A DNA stretch of 64,000 nt from Isoetes taiwanensis (taxonomy: Eukaryota > Streptophyta > Lycopodiopsida > Isoetales > Isoetaceae): NCBI GenBank assembly GCA_021234155.1, contig JAJEKV010000075.1, positions 6,028,908 through 6,092,907 on the forward strand, written 5' to 3'. The notes beneath the pieces were generated by a model. It worked only from the letters and a program-made list of their open reading frames with translations. It was not told the origin of the DNA and did no database searches. The translations under genes and the position numbers were made by a program. Of this stretch, positions 50,200-62,239 are shown one piece after another; positions within the stretch are counted from its first letter, which is position 1, and each line of letters opens with the position of its first letter.

Positions 50200-53100
50200 A
50201 AGAGTGTGGCACTCTCACCATTTATAGAAGTCTCCGGGGCCTCCTGTTGAGCAGTTGCTTATCCAAATAGCTTTTCCTCGCTAGAATTCCAGAATCCATA
50301 AGCTCTCTCAGCTTTTGGTTTCACATCGTGATGACTTAATGGACACCGGCGCGTTAAAATTCCGGCTAGAAGGCACTGGCGAATTTTTTCATGCATTCCT
50401 GTTCTCTTCCTTCGCGCATCGTCTAGAAGACGTTTCAAGAGCACCGGCCTTCGATGAATTCTCGGTATTATACGGTCCCCAAAAGCTTTGTTCGAATTTT
50501 ACCTTGCCGCCACCGCCGATGGTGTAGCCGCCGTTGCTTTACCGATATTGCCCTCTCGAAGCACGCTCAACTCTACCTCCCATAAGGATCGGTTTCATGC
50601 TGGTGCTCCTCTAAACTTAGTGTCTTCGGCCTCGCAACTCCACTAGTTGATTGCTCTTAACAAGCCTCTTGATATTAAGTCGAAATTCAAATCTTCAACA
50701 ATACTCCACCGCCTTCGACATATACTCCAGAACATGAAGCCTAAGCCTCATGAATTTCTAAGATACTTAGTTAACGATAAGCCACCCTGATTCAACCCGG
50801 TAGAATCGGCTGATCTGCCTACTAAGTATGAGACCTGGCAGATAGTGGTTACGAAGCCTTTAAGTCGAAAAGTCTTAAATCGAATTGTTCCTTTTCTAAT
50901 GAAAGGACTGGTATGGTCCCTTTTCCGTTCGATCCTGTCAGTCTGACAGCAGCATTAGAGTAACCTTTCTCTATATATTCTTGTCTTCTTCATACCGTGA
51001 AGAGTTGTAATTTTTCACCCATTTCACGTTTTCATGCTTCAGCTTCCAGGTTCGATCGTTTTTCCGTAGAATCAAGTAGCTTCCTTTGTCTTCCACAATA
51101 CTGAGCCATAGACATTCCATCGCTGGTAGCTTATCCTTCCGTTTTTCACTTTTCCTTTGCCTGAAGCTGCATCGATCGTCTGGATGAGTCATTCTCACTG
51201 AAGAACGATCCGATGAGCCGAGCTTACGACGGCTGGGACTTCCTCGTTCTCCTTTCCTCCTATCCCCGACGTGCTCCTCTCTCAGGGTTGCATAGTTCTC
51301 CCTTTCATTGACTTTCTAGGTTGCCAATTTAAACAAGGTGGAGGTAGAGGTCCATCTTTCTATTCCCATTTGAAGCTGCGGTTATTCCAGTTTATTTGAT
51401 GGTTCGTGATCCGTTCTCATCCATCAAGTAATTTACAGCCTATGTTGATTTGTTCTCCGCATTACTATATCCTCGCTCAAAAATCCTTTCTCTGGTTCTC
51501 TCTCAGCGAACAAATTCCCTGAATGAATCTTCAAGTATGGTCTAGTAGTCGGTTCTCAGATGACGCGACTTGGGAGTTCCTTTACGCAAGGATTGACCGG
51601 TCACTACACAAGTCATTGCTTTATAAATTACATCTATTTTGCTTTATTAATAATTGGTATGGTTAAAGGCAATCGTCTACGAAAATTTCATTTATGAGTC
51701 AAATCATGGTAATACATTAATTCAGATAGGGTGCGCCACTTAATGAAACTGCTACGATAATAATTTTAAGAAAGAGTTACAATGTATTTGCACTATCTGA
51801 ATAAAACGTACCTTCCATCAACGATGTCGCTGAAGAAGTTCTTGATTTTCTTGAATGCGCTGTGCCCTGTCGAAGTTCTCGGCAGATTTCGCTTCGCTTC
51901 GATCCTCCCTTCAATGCCTTTTACACCGTAGGCCGGAGTTCTCGCGCCGCTGTTTCACCACCGGCTGCGCGCATCCCCGAGGTGGCTCCCTTGGCGCAGC
52001 TCGAGGGCTACCGCTCTTTCTAGTAGGCGAATATGGTCCATTCGGCTGATCTATCTTGGCATGCCGCCAAACCCCGTAGTGCTAAGTAAGGAGCCACTCC
52101 ATTCTTCACCCTGAAGAACTTTGTGAAAGACTATCATCCGCCCCCGCTAAGGGCCGAAGATAAATACCCAGCGGGATTTACCCCGTGGTGGCCTCTCGCG
52201 GGTTCTCGCGGCTCTCCTCGCGAGCTGCCCATTTTGTAAGATAACGACATATTGAAGATCTCTTCGGTGCCTCCACATTGTTGCTGCGCTTCCGTGATTA
52301 ATGCCGCTAGATGCTTCACGCATCTGCCAGCGGAGCGGATCGGTTGGCTTGAACTTGGGCCTCTTCCTAGCTGTGGCTAACTCATGGATTTCTGAATTCC
52401 TCCTCGAATGCCCGTTGCCGCTAAGCTGGTAAACATTCGCTTTATTCATGGTATGCCCGATATCCGGCCATAAGCTCGCATAGAGTGCGTCGCCGCTACC
52501 TCCCCTTGAGATCTCCTCGTAGGAGTAGTCGGCGAAGTCGCCACCGTCTCGCGTAATTAGGCCTAGGAGCTCGCCAACTCGTCTCCTTCCTGGCAAATAG
52601 AAGGTTAAGGATGTCGGTGGCTTAATATGTACTCCTCGCAATGATGATCACCGGGTGAGGGCTGCGGATAATTCCATTGGCGGCCCGAAGTCTTTAGCAC
52701 CTCCTCGCCGAAGCTAGACGCCTTCCATCCTTCTTTGCCTCCTATCTCTGGAATTTTGTTCTCCTCTTCCTCGTGAATCCTTCAAAAGCTCATTAACTGC
52801 GAATCGAGGTGTTTTGAGGGAGCCGTATTCGTGATCTCGCCGCTTCGATCCGGTGGATACCTAATCGTCAGTTTAGCAAGTCGAGGTGCTAAACCAAGGG
52901 TTGAATCAATGGTTTCGCTTCAAGTTAGTTGACTCCGCCTCGGTGCATCGCATGAACAAGGCTAAAGCTGCCTCGGTTTGAGATGCACTCCATGTCATAG
53001 TGTTTATGTCATGTAGTCCGCATGTTTCTGGTTCTATCCTTATCTTCACTTGTTCGATCCTCACCCAATGCAAGCTTCTGGGCAAGAGTGTCTAAGAAAA

Positions 53101-55560
53101 CCCATTTCCTCCCCTTTAGGTGTTTAACCTCTGGTAGAATGGGGCTGCATCATATTATGATGTCGTATGGAGTTCTGTTATAGCTTAGCGATCAAAGAGA
53201 TGATCAAAGACATGAAAGGCTTGTTTACAGAAAATCACTGATGTGATTGCGAGTCATTATACCAATTCAACAGTTTGATGGTGCCATTGACAGCAGAGAT
53301 GGCTGCAATTTGCCATTAGATAAAGGCAAAGAGCTAGAAAATCAGTATAGAGAGACTTTATAGAAATTGATAATGAGGGCCCTTTTATGTATCAGGGTGC
53401 CCTGTTCTTGCGGTAATGTTGTTTCCGATAGGGCGCATCGAATCTATGGCTTAGTATGAATCTAATGATATATCGCGAAGTGCAATTCTAAACAAAACAA
53501 AGCAAAGAAACAATCTATATGCATGCTAGTAAAATTGGTCAACTTAGTAAGTAGGCTTAAATCGAGTGGCTGCCATGCCGATGGCTTCCGCGGTCGTTGG
53601 TGGTTTTATGCATCCATTTCCTCGGTTATTCCGACTTTAGCGAAGAGTTTTGTGGAATTAAAAAGATCCTAACATGACTCTGTATGATTCGAATCTCTAC
53701 CTTAGTAACTTTGTTACTTTAATTTGATGGATTAGCGAGGGCAAATAACTTAGTTCGCAAGGTTTTGCTAAGAAATCGGTTCTGCTGCTAAGCGCTGCAT
53801 GGGTTTTAATGCGACGTAACTTGCTTTTGCCAATTCCTGCAATTTTGACCAGTTGCCAGGATTTCTTAACTAACCAATTTCTTTCATCATCTCACCTTTA
53901 CGGTCAAAAACTAAAATCCAAAATTTGAGCTACTTAAACACATTTTCATGCAAGAATTAAGATCGCTTTAGTATGTAATTAGATCGGTAGGAAAATCTAC
54001 AAGCGATGGATTTGAACAAAAAATTCGCATCTTCAAGGGTATTCCCGCGATGCGACGCGCTTAATTATATCCTATATCAGGTCACCCCCTTTCGATGGAT
54101 CAGCGCAGTAGGTTCCCTTCGAACAACCGGTGAGCCGCCCGGCCGCTGCCCTTAACACTGAAAGCCAGAGCTTATCGCCAATTTGCGAATATGATTTATT
54201 CTGATCAATTCTTCGCATGAGCCGATTAAACGGCAGTTCTTTTCCAATCGATTAGCGCAATCGCTGAGTGCCTTACCCCCAGCGAAAACTCTAAGCGCAA
54301 GCGGAGTTGCGGGCCCCATGGTGACCTTCAGTCTCGGTTAGTGCGGGCGCGAATGCGCTTTGGTATCGGCCTCCATGGTGCGTTGGATCGGTTTACAGTT
54401 AATTAATCATCATTATACCCTCATTCAATCGACGTAGATGAGGGATGTTTTAGCGCTGGTAGAGGCGTCCTCTTCCGCTTAAGGCTCGCTGGCCTGGCTT
54501 TGCTGAATCAATTTGGTTTCAGCCACAATCGGGTAAGGTGGTCTTGGGTCCTCCTCCTTCTTCTAATCTCTTATCCACTCCATTTTCCCGGCCGGAGGCT
54601 CGATCAATTTAATGTCCTACGAGTATTGCTGCTTTTCTTTGTCCTCGCCAGCCGCCAAGTAGCCCGCTCCTGTTTCTTTTCGCTACCTCTTTCTTCGGGC
54701 TCCAAGAATCTCTTTTTGTTCTTCTCTTGGCGCCAAGGCCCCGCTTCCTTTCTACTCCGCTGGCTGATCGCTTTTTCACTCTTTACTTTGGGGAGTCGAG
54801 GTCTGAAATGGCTTGTGACTACGGCCTTCCTCGAAAGTACCGCTGATTAACCGGGCTGGCTGACTCTCCTCTAATCGTGGAAGCGAGTCTGCTGGTGATG
54901 AGGGAAGCCCCTTCTGGGTCGGTTGTTCGGGATCTTCTTCTTCACATGGTCCGGCCGCCAGTTTATCGTAGAGTGCTCCGTCAGTCCGCTTCGGGTCGCT
55001 CTTGGTTCTGCTTCATACCAACGGTCTGTCCGGGTGACGGTTGATCAAGAGAGATATGGAGGAAAGTTTGGGGTGAGGTCGGATATTTAAAGAGATGGCC
55101 CCGGTGAATACTCTCCACCATATTGTGGGCCCACCACAGTCCACAATTTATAGTACCCTTTATTATTAATGTATTTGAATTTTAACATGAGGTATACCAA
55201 AAACTGCATTACAATCTTTAAATCCTTTTCAAATTTCCTAATGGCTGGAGGCATCATGGATTGGTTTATTTTCTACCTGCCTCCATTAGATGATCTTTCA
55301 ATCCATTTTAAGTAGAAATTTGATGCAGATGCATAATCTCCAATCTAACGCATTTAGAAGGAATTTGACTCGCTTATCTTTCGTTTAACATCTTAATCCC
55401 ACTCTGACCCACTACCTAGAGAAAAAAATTTCCCCTATTTCTCGTTCAATGGTGGAAATGTTTATTTCACACCCTATGGCCTCAAGTAGACTACTTTCAT
55501 GGTCATGGTCGTTAAATTTGGTCAACCAAGAACATCGCCCGATACCATTAGACGCCCTCG
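50200..55560 (-). other. Gypsy gag/protease and 5' untranslated region, decayed
   Basis: Minus frames at 52,147-52,641 and 50,971-51,198 are charged and Arg/Lys rich, as in gag, but no capsid or zinc-knuckle motif is clear. The minus strand of 54,500-54,850 is Lys/Glu-rich; the plus-strand hydrophobic frame there is its shadow. 53,000-54,400 and 54,900-55,560 hold nothing I can name. Confidence 0.4.
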
Positions 55561-55566
55561 CTAAAC

Positions 55567-57150
55567 ATACCGCACACCGGCAGAAATCCCATCCGGGCTT
55601 AACAACCGCGACGGGTCTTCGGCTTCCACCCCGACTTGAGGTGACTCTTAGCAGCGGGATGGAACACGGCGTTCTTTATACAATTTTCCCCTATGGGTCT
55701 TTGCGGTAATGCAAGCCGCATAACACGCCGAATTCAGTAATCAGCATCAAACATATAAATACTACCGAAGGGTAGCATCACATTATTATACTGCATATAG
55801 ATGATAAGCACAAACCGTAAAACATGAGAGCTCACCGTGCCCGACCATAAGGAGAATACACCGACCGCTGTGGCCCTCAAGATAGATGGCGGCAGACGGT
55901 TAGCGGCAATGGCGGTATCGGTGAAATAAATATTGGTTAACACTCCATCCGCTTCCCGCATACTTTGCGCATATAATCGCTCGCATGACTCTAGCCTTCC
56001 GGAGACGCAATCCCATGGCATCACCCATCGTGACTACCCGTGCCGTATCTCCTCGTCCGGGATGAGGCGTGAAGGGTTGCATTCCTCTTCCTGTGGTCTA
56101 GGAGGTTCCGCGGCGCTTATGACTTGACGACACGACATCTTCGCACTGACTTAACCCCCAAAACGAGCTGCTTAACACTTGCGTGCTTCGAGAGAGTGCG
56201 TACACACCATTGCCTGAGGTGTCTTTTAATTCCATGCTCGCCCACTGGCAAGGACTCAATTATAAGCCCAGCCCACCGCGGATCCCTCAAGCTCCTTATA
56301 ATTCCCAAGCAGTGATCCCCTCCCTCCACATTCCCTCTCAGCCCTGCTTATGTGGTACCGGCCATAATATAGCCCCTTAGAGAGTCCGGTGTGGGGGTTC
56401 CCTATGCATCAAAGCCGTGACTCCATTGTGAACTAAGGGTTCTACTCTTAGAGCATACTACATATGGCCCTATAGGTCTCTACCCCTTCCCAATACAAGA
56501 GGAGCAAACATGATCAACCAACATCACATAATCATCATATCAAGCGAGAATAATCATGAGAAGAACATCTTAACCTAATCATACAAATCTAACTAATGGT
56601 TAGGTTCCTTGGATTAGGTTCAAGATGTCAATATGTGGGTTCTAGGGATGGCTCTACTCTAGATATACAAGATAACAGCATATCCGAATGCTAACTCCAA
56701 GATAAGCTATCACAACTACCACCCCACATACCGCCTCCTGATGTTTCCTCCAGGATCCAGAAGCTCTATGGTTCGACTCATCGATGCCGCCCTGCTCCAA
56801 GAACGAAGCTCCACCCTCGTCAGTCGCCGCACTGCCCATGCCACGTTGAATCCATGTTCAAACGGGTTTCGAACGAAATAGGGTGCGCTCTCGGTTAGCT
56901 GGAAAGAGGCCTAGGTTAGGCTTGTAGCCCATAAGTTAGGGTCCACCTAGATGACGGCAACCAACGTGAGTCCCGTGGCGGCCCCAACAGGTTAAGCACA
57001 CGCGGATAATGGTTTGTCTTGATGGTTAGCCGTTTGAGGATAACCCAGCCTGCCTCGAAAATACAATCTGGCGGTATACGCTTGAAGATAGATTCTTTAT
57101 AGGTGATCTGATCTAGAATATTTATTCATGGCGAGCATTCCTCGACCGTC
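55567..57150 (-). repeat. LTR (5' LTR) of the decayed gypsy element
   Basis: Direct repeat of 44,346-45,950, with the landmarks given there. AATCCCATGGCATCACCCAT is at about 56,007 and TTAACCCCCAAAACGAGCTG at about 56,151. CAG/CTG words of the left LTR are often CGG/CCG here and the reverse. Confidence 0.75.
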
Positions 57151-57155
57151 ACAAT

Positions 57156-57750
57156 TTAAATGGATGAGGTTTTGAATGATTGCTTTAGCATTGAATAATG
57201 CTTCGCGACTTTAATTTGTGATGGAAACTTCCAGCCGCCGGTTGGATATCCATAGGTGCCTGGCATGAACATTTCCCTCATAGGTAAGATGAGCAGCTTC
57301 GCATTGCAAACACTGTTAATAAAAATCACCAAGAAGAATGACATCTCAAGTATTTGATTGCGCGAATCATCAGATCGCTCTTCATCGTGGATCCACATCA
57401 TATTTGTATTTCAAAAGGAGGATTACGACGTAGGTAGAAAAGTAAATACGCACAATAAAATCGGGCTCTACCATTTGAGCAAATGGAGCTTCGGACCCTA
57501 TTGAGATTTATCGATGCAACACATTGAGGTTAGGCGGTATATGAGGGTACGTAGGACAATCTCTTTTCGGTATTGAGATCCTCACCTAAGTAACCTAAAA
57601 AAGCGTGGGGCTGGGGACGTATCAGTTGTGCATTCTTTAGTAATAATGATGTCCATTCTAGAAGTCAATATGCACGTAAGATGAATCGTGATTGGGATTG
57701 TACATTTGTACAATCATCAATAGTGTTGACGAATGAGTGTTAATACGAAT
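57156..57750 (-). pseudogene. LINE endonuclease fragment and flank, second copy
   Basis: 57,156-57,420 matches 36,480-36,720 (AAGATGAG-AGCTT-GCATTGCAA, AAATCACCAAGAAGAATGAC, TCCACATCATATTTGT). The GDFNAR block is shifted out of frame (MSFFLVIFINSVCNAK region). 57,420-57,750 continues the match to 36,720-37,070. The LINE piece and CR gene were therefore duplicated together. Confidence 0.65.
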
Positions 57751-60700
57751 TCATGAAGTTACCCAATCTCTAATTACCCCTATGGTGAGCCTTAGGAAGA
57801 TATAATATAGTTACCTTATATTCTACTTATGTACGATCACATGGAGGGCATTAAGACCTTGTATGTAATTAGAATGAAAGTTTGCGTGAGGTTTATTGCA
57901 GTAAATGTTATAGGGTATCTATCTCCCTCAACATCGATTCCCTATGCTCCATTGCCATCCTCGGTTTAATCTATAGGGGAAGCTCAACACCTAGCGCCTT
58001 TATAAACGTTATATGACTTTGAAATAAGATGTTGTAATTCCTTTATAAAATCAATATCCATCAGTTACAAAGGAACGGGATTCCACAAGCTTCCAATAAC
58101 GTATACGGTTCCAACTGCATCAGTTCATAATGGGCATCTTTAAGTGCATAAGATATAACTCTTCCATACATGTTTTGTATTAAAGAATAGCGTAACATAC
58201 ATTAATGACAAAACATAACAAGTATCTTGCTGAATATTCTCTTTGTCAGGCATATTTTCGTTTGAAGCGAGCATAGAAAACATGTCGGGCCTAATTTTTG
58301 CCAACGTGAACTTCGATAGATATGCATGGCACCTAAAAACAAACATGCAGAAAAATCGGCCTCCTCAAGAATTGAGAGAGTTAAAACTTCAGGAAGGAAG
58401 TTTCAGATTCAAGGATATGCGTAGATTTCAGAATAGAATGAAGGCGATGAAATCCTCATGAGGATAGCCATTAGCACCTATAAGCTCTTAGCTCGGGAAT
58501 GAAAGAGCCAGATAACACCCATTCCTGCTAGTGGTGATCAGATCTTTCATAATCAGACGGCCATGATGCTAAGCCGCTTAGCCCTCGTAGGATGCTATCA
58601 TAGCTCTAACGTCTCTCAGGTCCAAATTTTATTGTTCTGACTTATCAAGCTCATGGTTAGAGCTAATTACTGGAGCCCGAATGATATTCCACCACGCTTC
58701 GCATCAGAACACTTCGCCGCTTTTACTTCGTGCCCGCAACTTGAATTCTCTGCTTTAATCGCTTGGTTGCTGGCGACAATTTAGTCCTCACCTTTATTTC
58801 ATAATGGGTAGTACCTACCTATAGAAGTGAAACTATCATGGCATTCCTTAACTCGCCCTTCATTTTTCCAATAAGAGCCGCTACTTTTCCAATGCCGCCC
58901 GGAGGACGTGATGATGAGGGAAGTTAACTCCCCGAGGATTTGTATGATTCCTCCCATTATAGGAAGCTGTCTCAATAGTTTCGGCCTAAAATGTTGCGGG
59001 CGTTTTGATTGCAGCCCCGCCCATAATATTTGGTTTGGAATAAAGCGAAAGTCCAATTGTGAGGGTTGTGCATCATTGGGAGCCAAAGGTACCGTGTTAT
59101 ATCCTCTTCTAACTTTGCTCTTTCATTATCAGCGATAAGTTTGTAATGCCTGAATTTTCTTCCCACCCCGGCATCAACCGAGAAGGATAAGCATTTACCT
59201 TTACAGGCTTGCCTCGAGTATCACCAATTGATACCGCTACCGACCGCCTCCCACCAGAAACGAGCCATACAATATTCGCATCCGTGATTCACGCTAAAGA
59301 GGCGCTGGATGCCGACATTCTCACAGAAGCCACAAACGCCACCACTTCGCCCTTTGACATCCCAAGATGTCAAAATATGTATTGGTAAGGTAGTCGGGTA
59401 GCAAACTCTACAAGCAGTCCTCATACCTCTCAGCCTCGATCCATTTCAAAGAGCCCCAGTGGGGAAGAAATGACGACCCAATCTTCTGAACTTCACGCAG
59501 AAACAAATGGCATGTTGTAGATAATTCGTCAATGATAGATATTAAATCAGAGTCTTTGATATGTCTTTTTCCTAGCGATTCTCAAGATCACTTCGAACAT
59601 AGCCCTCCATCTCCCGAAACACTTTCCACATCTTGTATGGTGAGATCTTGGGCTTCATTCGGTGATAGTTTTGGCAAATTGCCTTTGTCTTTCCTCCATG
59701 GGGCAGAAACTTCGCGACCAGTGGCACTCCCCCAATTCCTTGTCAATTAACTTCGCATTATTCTCATCTGATCGGTAGCAGCATAATCGTTCCTTAAATG
59801 GTGCTCCTATGAACTTCCTTTATCAAAATCGGGGATGTAAATTTTCCCGCGACTGGATGCCGTAATGTAGCTTACGTAATTCATTGGCGATAAAAAGCAC
59901 AATTCCATGACTTGGTTAGGTCCCTAATAACGAAGCCAGACGGCAATAATTAGTAGTCCAAGTCCCACCGCTTCTAACCCAGATTTCCCCGCGGATCGCC
60001 TTACCATCAAGCAAATCAATGATTTACGAGAAAGCTTCGATTTCACTGGCGGCCCGCTAACATGGACGCATTTAGTCTGTGGTTCCTTATATGCCTTCAA
60101 GGCCACTTTGTCGGTATAACCTTCAACGCATAGCCCCTTCCTCTACAAGGAACAAACATGTTGTACTTCTGTATTAAAGCTGCCATTCCCTTTACAATAA
60201 TGTATCCTGATCTCTTCGCTTGGTTTGCGACGCCTGCATGCCAACCAAACTCGAGCAAAGCTAATTCCTCGACCTCGCGAATCAAGCAGGTAGCCTTAGG
60301 ACTTCTCACAAAAAAAGAAAGAATAGACGAAGGGAGCATGATAAGGAAACAAAATCTAAATCATGCGAGACCATAAATAGCGAGAACTCTCCAGGAGAAA
60401 CTTCCGAGCGATGGTGAATTTAAAATGTAAAACTTCGACCTAATGTAATATATAGATTTATCTCTCTTTGCTTTAAGTTGAGTTTGACCAGGAAGTATTT
60501 GTTCCACGCAAGAAAGCGACTACAAGCAAGCGGGCCCCGATTATTTACTCTAGAACAAGATCTACAAACTTTATGAATAAGAATAGATATGGGTGGTTAA
60601 CCGCATCAGAGTCTAAGTGCGCACAGTATTCACAATAAATCGCATCACATATTCCGCACTATAAGCGATCATGTACCAACTAATTCTGGGCGTGTCTATT

Positions 60701-61700
60701 CCTTATGCGCGAAGAAGGAATATGCCAGGTTTGAGGGAGGTGAGAAAACATATCTCATCTTCTGATATTCTACAGATAAAAATACATACGCAATAAAAGA
60801 ACAAACAAAACAATAAAACGGTACTCATGAATCAAAAACGTTTATCAGATCCCGGCCCAAACAACCCGGCCTACAACATTCGCCGAAACATTTAAGAATG
60901 AGAAACGCACTGATAGCTATGGGCCAATGCCCTGAAAGTGAGTACAGCAGAGTTAGTAATTTTAGTTGGATTGATATTAGAGCCCAGTCAACCATACCAC
61001 GCAGCATTCTCATTTGTTTTATGGCCAAATGTAGTGACTTCTGGATAAAGAACATGATTTAACTAAGAAATGCACGTAACAATGCCAACAAGGGAGGGAG
61101 AAAGAAATAAGGCTTTCAAAACCCACTAATTGGGAACAATGCAAGGGGCTTCTTTGGTGGCCCACTTTCAACACAAACTTAAAAATTACAGTAGATGGCC
61201 GGAACTCGTCAGCGAGGGCTATTAAAATGGTACAAGAGATAAAAGAAACAAGAGCTGAGAATGGTGGCCGAAGGAATATCAATCTATTATGTTATTAGGT
61301 ATTTATTTTGATCTCATATAAAAATGAAGAGGAAGACAGTAAGCTAATGCCCATAAAACGAATCATCTTACATAGAAGACACATCTAGGAAACAACAAAA
61401 AGCGGATTAAAGAAGCACTCAAGAAAGGGAATGGAGAAACTTTTGGTACATTTATCATGGCTGCATGTTAAAATTGAGGATCTCGCTTTAACCAAAAATC
61501 ATAAAAGAGAAGAGAAGTTGGCCCCGAGGGACTTTTGCAATACGGAACACCATTTCCCATGGACTCCGCTTAATTTCGAAGAGCAGAGATGGAATCCAAA
61601 CGTGCAGGCTCGTTGAACACATCTGGGATCATGGATTCCAACAGTTTCAGACGCGGTAGCAGCCCGCCTCAAGACGCTTCCTTCCAAGACGTAATACCCA
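57750..61700 (-). pseudogene. CR (Crinkler/RHS-like) ATPase gene, copy C
   Basis: Matches copy A through the core. Downstream flank is 57,750-58,480, the last exon about 58,480-58,810, the core 58,860-60,300, the degenerate P-loop exon about 60,850-60,880, and the block shared with copy B at 61,300-61,700. Frames 58,972-59,166, 59,221-59,424, 59,924-60,106 and 60,097-60,339 each carry short homologous stretches (for example MALKAYKEPQ at 60,090 and EYCMARFW near 59,270). The W/DE...RxIF region seen in A at 30,900-31,080 maps to about 59,540-59,720 but is shifted repeatedly. It is more eroded than copies A and B. Confidence 0.5.
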
Positions 61701-61999
61701 GCATTGTCAATGTCCCAGCTAAATATCATTTCGCTTTGATGCGTCAGGGTCGAATTTCCTTTGGCCAATTGACACTTCCACAATCATCACTCGCCTCTTC
61801 TTCTTCATTGAAAAATAGAGGCATTATGACTAAGGATAATTACATTGAAAGTATTAGGAGGTATTATGATTTGCGATTGAAAAATAGAGATGAGATGCTC
61901 ATCTTTAGAAGGCTTTATAGCCTGCTTCCCATGCTGCCTTCTTGTTGCGATATAAAACGTAATGAGTACATTGTTATCACAAAGACCTTGTGGATATAA
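61589..61999 (+). other. Open frame of 136 codons, origin unclear
   Basis: A plus-strand frame covers the end of copy C and continues to 61,999. The first half is antisense to sequence shared with copy B. The second half (KNRGIMTKDNYIESIRRYYD then LRLKNRDEMLIFRRLYSLLP) is not shared and looks like a Lys/Arg-rich helical segment. I recognise no family. It may be part of a plus-strand gene. Confidence 0.3.
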
Positions 62000-62239
62000 T
62001 CGAAGAGAGTGACAAATGAGTTAGAAGCTCGTGGAAGAAGTAATTGTTTCAATCCATCCTGTGTCCAAAGAATGGACTCTCTCACACCGCAAAAGATTAT
62101 GAAAGTTAGCCATAAGTTATGAGGGTGAACTAACAAATGTCTCAAAGAATATAGTTACCATAGTTGACATATTCATATTTCCTTGGCCAGAAAGTCTTAG
62201 CTCATTCATTTTACTAAAAGAGTAGGACATAATCGATGC

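Larger units (their letters stand above)
44346..57150 (-). mobile_element. Ty3/gypsy LTR retrotransposon, decayed, minus strand
   Basis: Two direct repeats of ~1.6 kb (44,346 and 55,567) bound a 9.6-kb internal region. On the minus strand the order is gag-like sequence (about 54-50.5 kb), RT near 49.5-49.2 kb, integrase 48.25-47.3 kb, and then the 3' LTR. That is the gypsy order (RT before integrase). No frame longer than ~165 codons survives. The primer-binding site next to the right LTR was not recognised. Confidence 0.75.

Noticed and set aside
54500..54850. Hydrophobic 116-codon plus-strand frame resembling a membrane protein
   Set aside because: It is antisense to a Lys/Glu-rich gag-like region of the minus-strand retroelement. 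The Leu/Phe richness comes from CTT/TTC complements.
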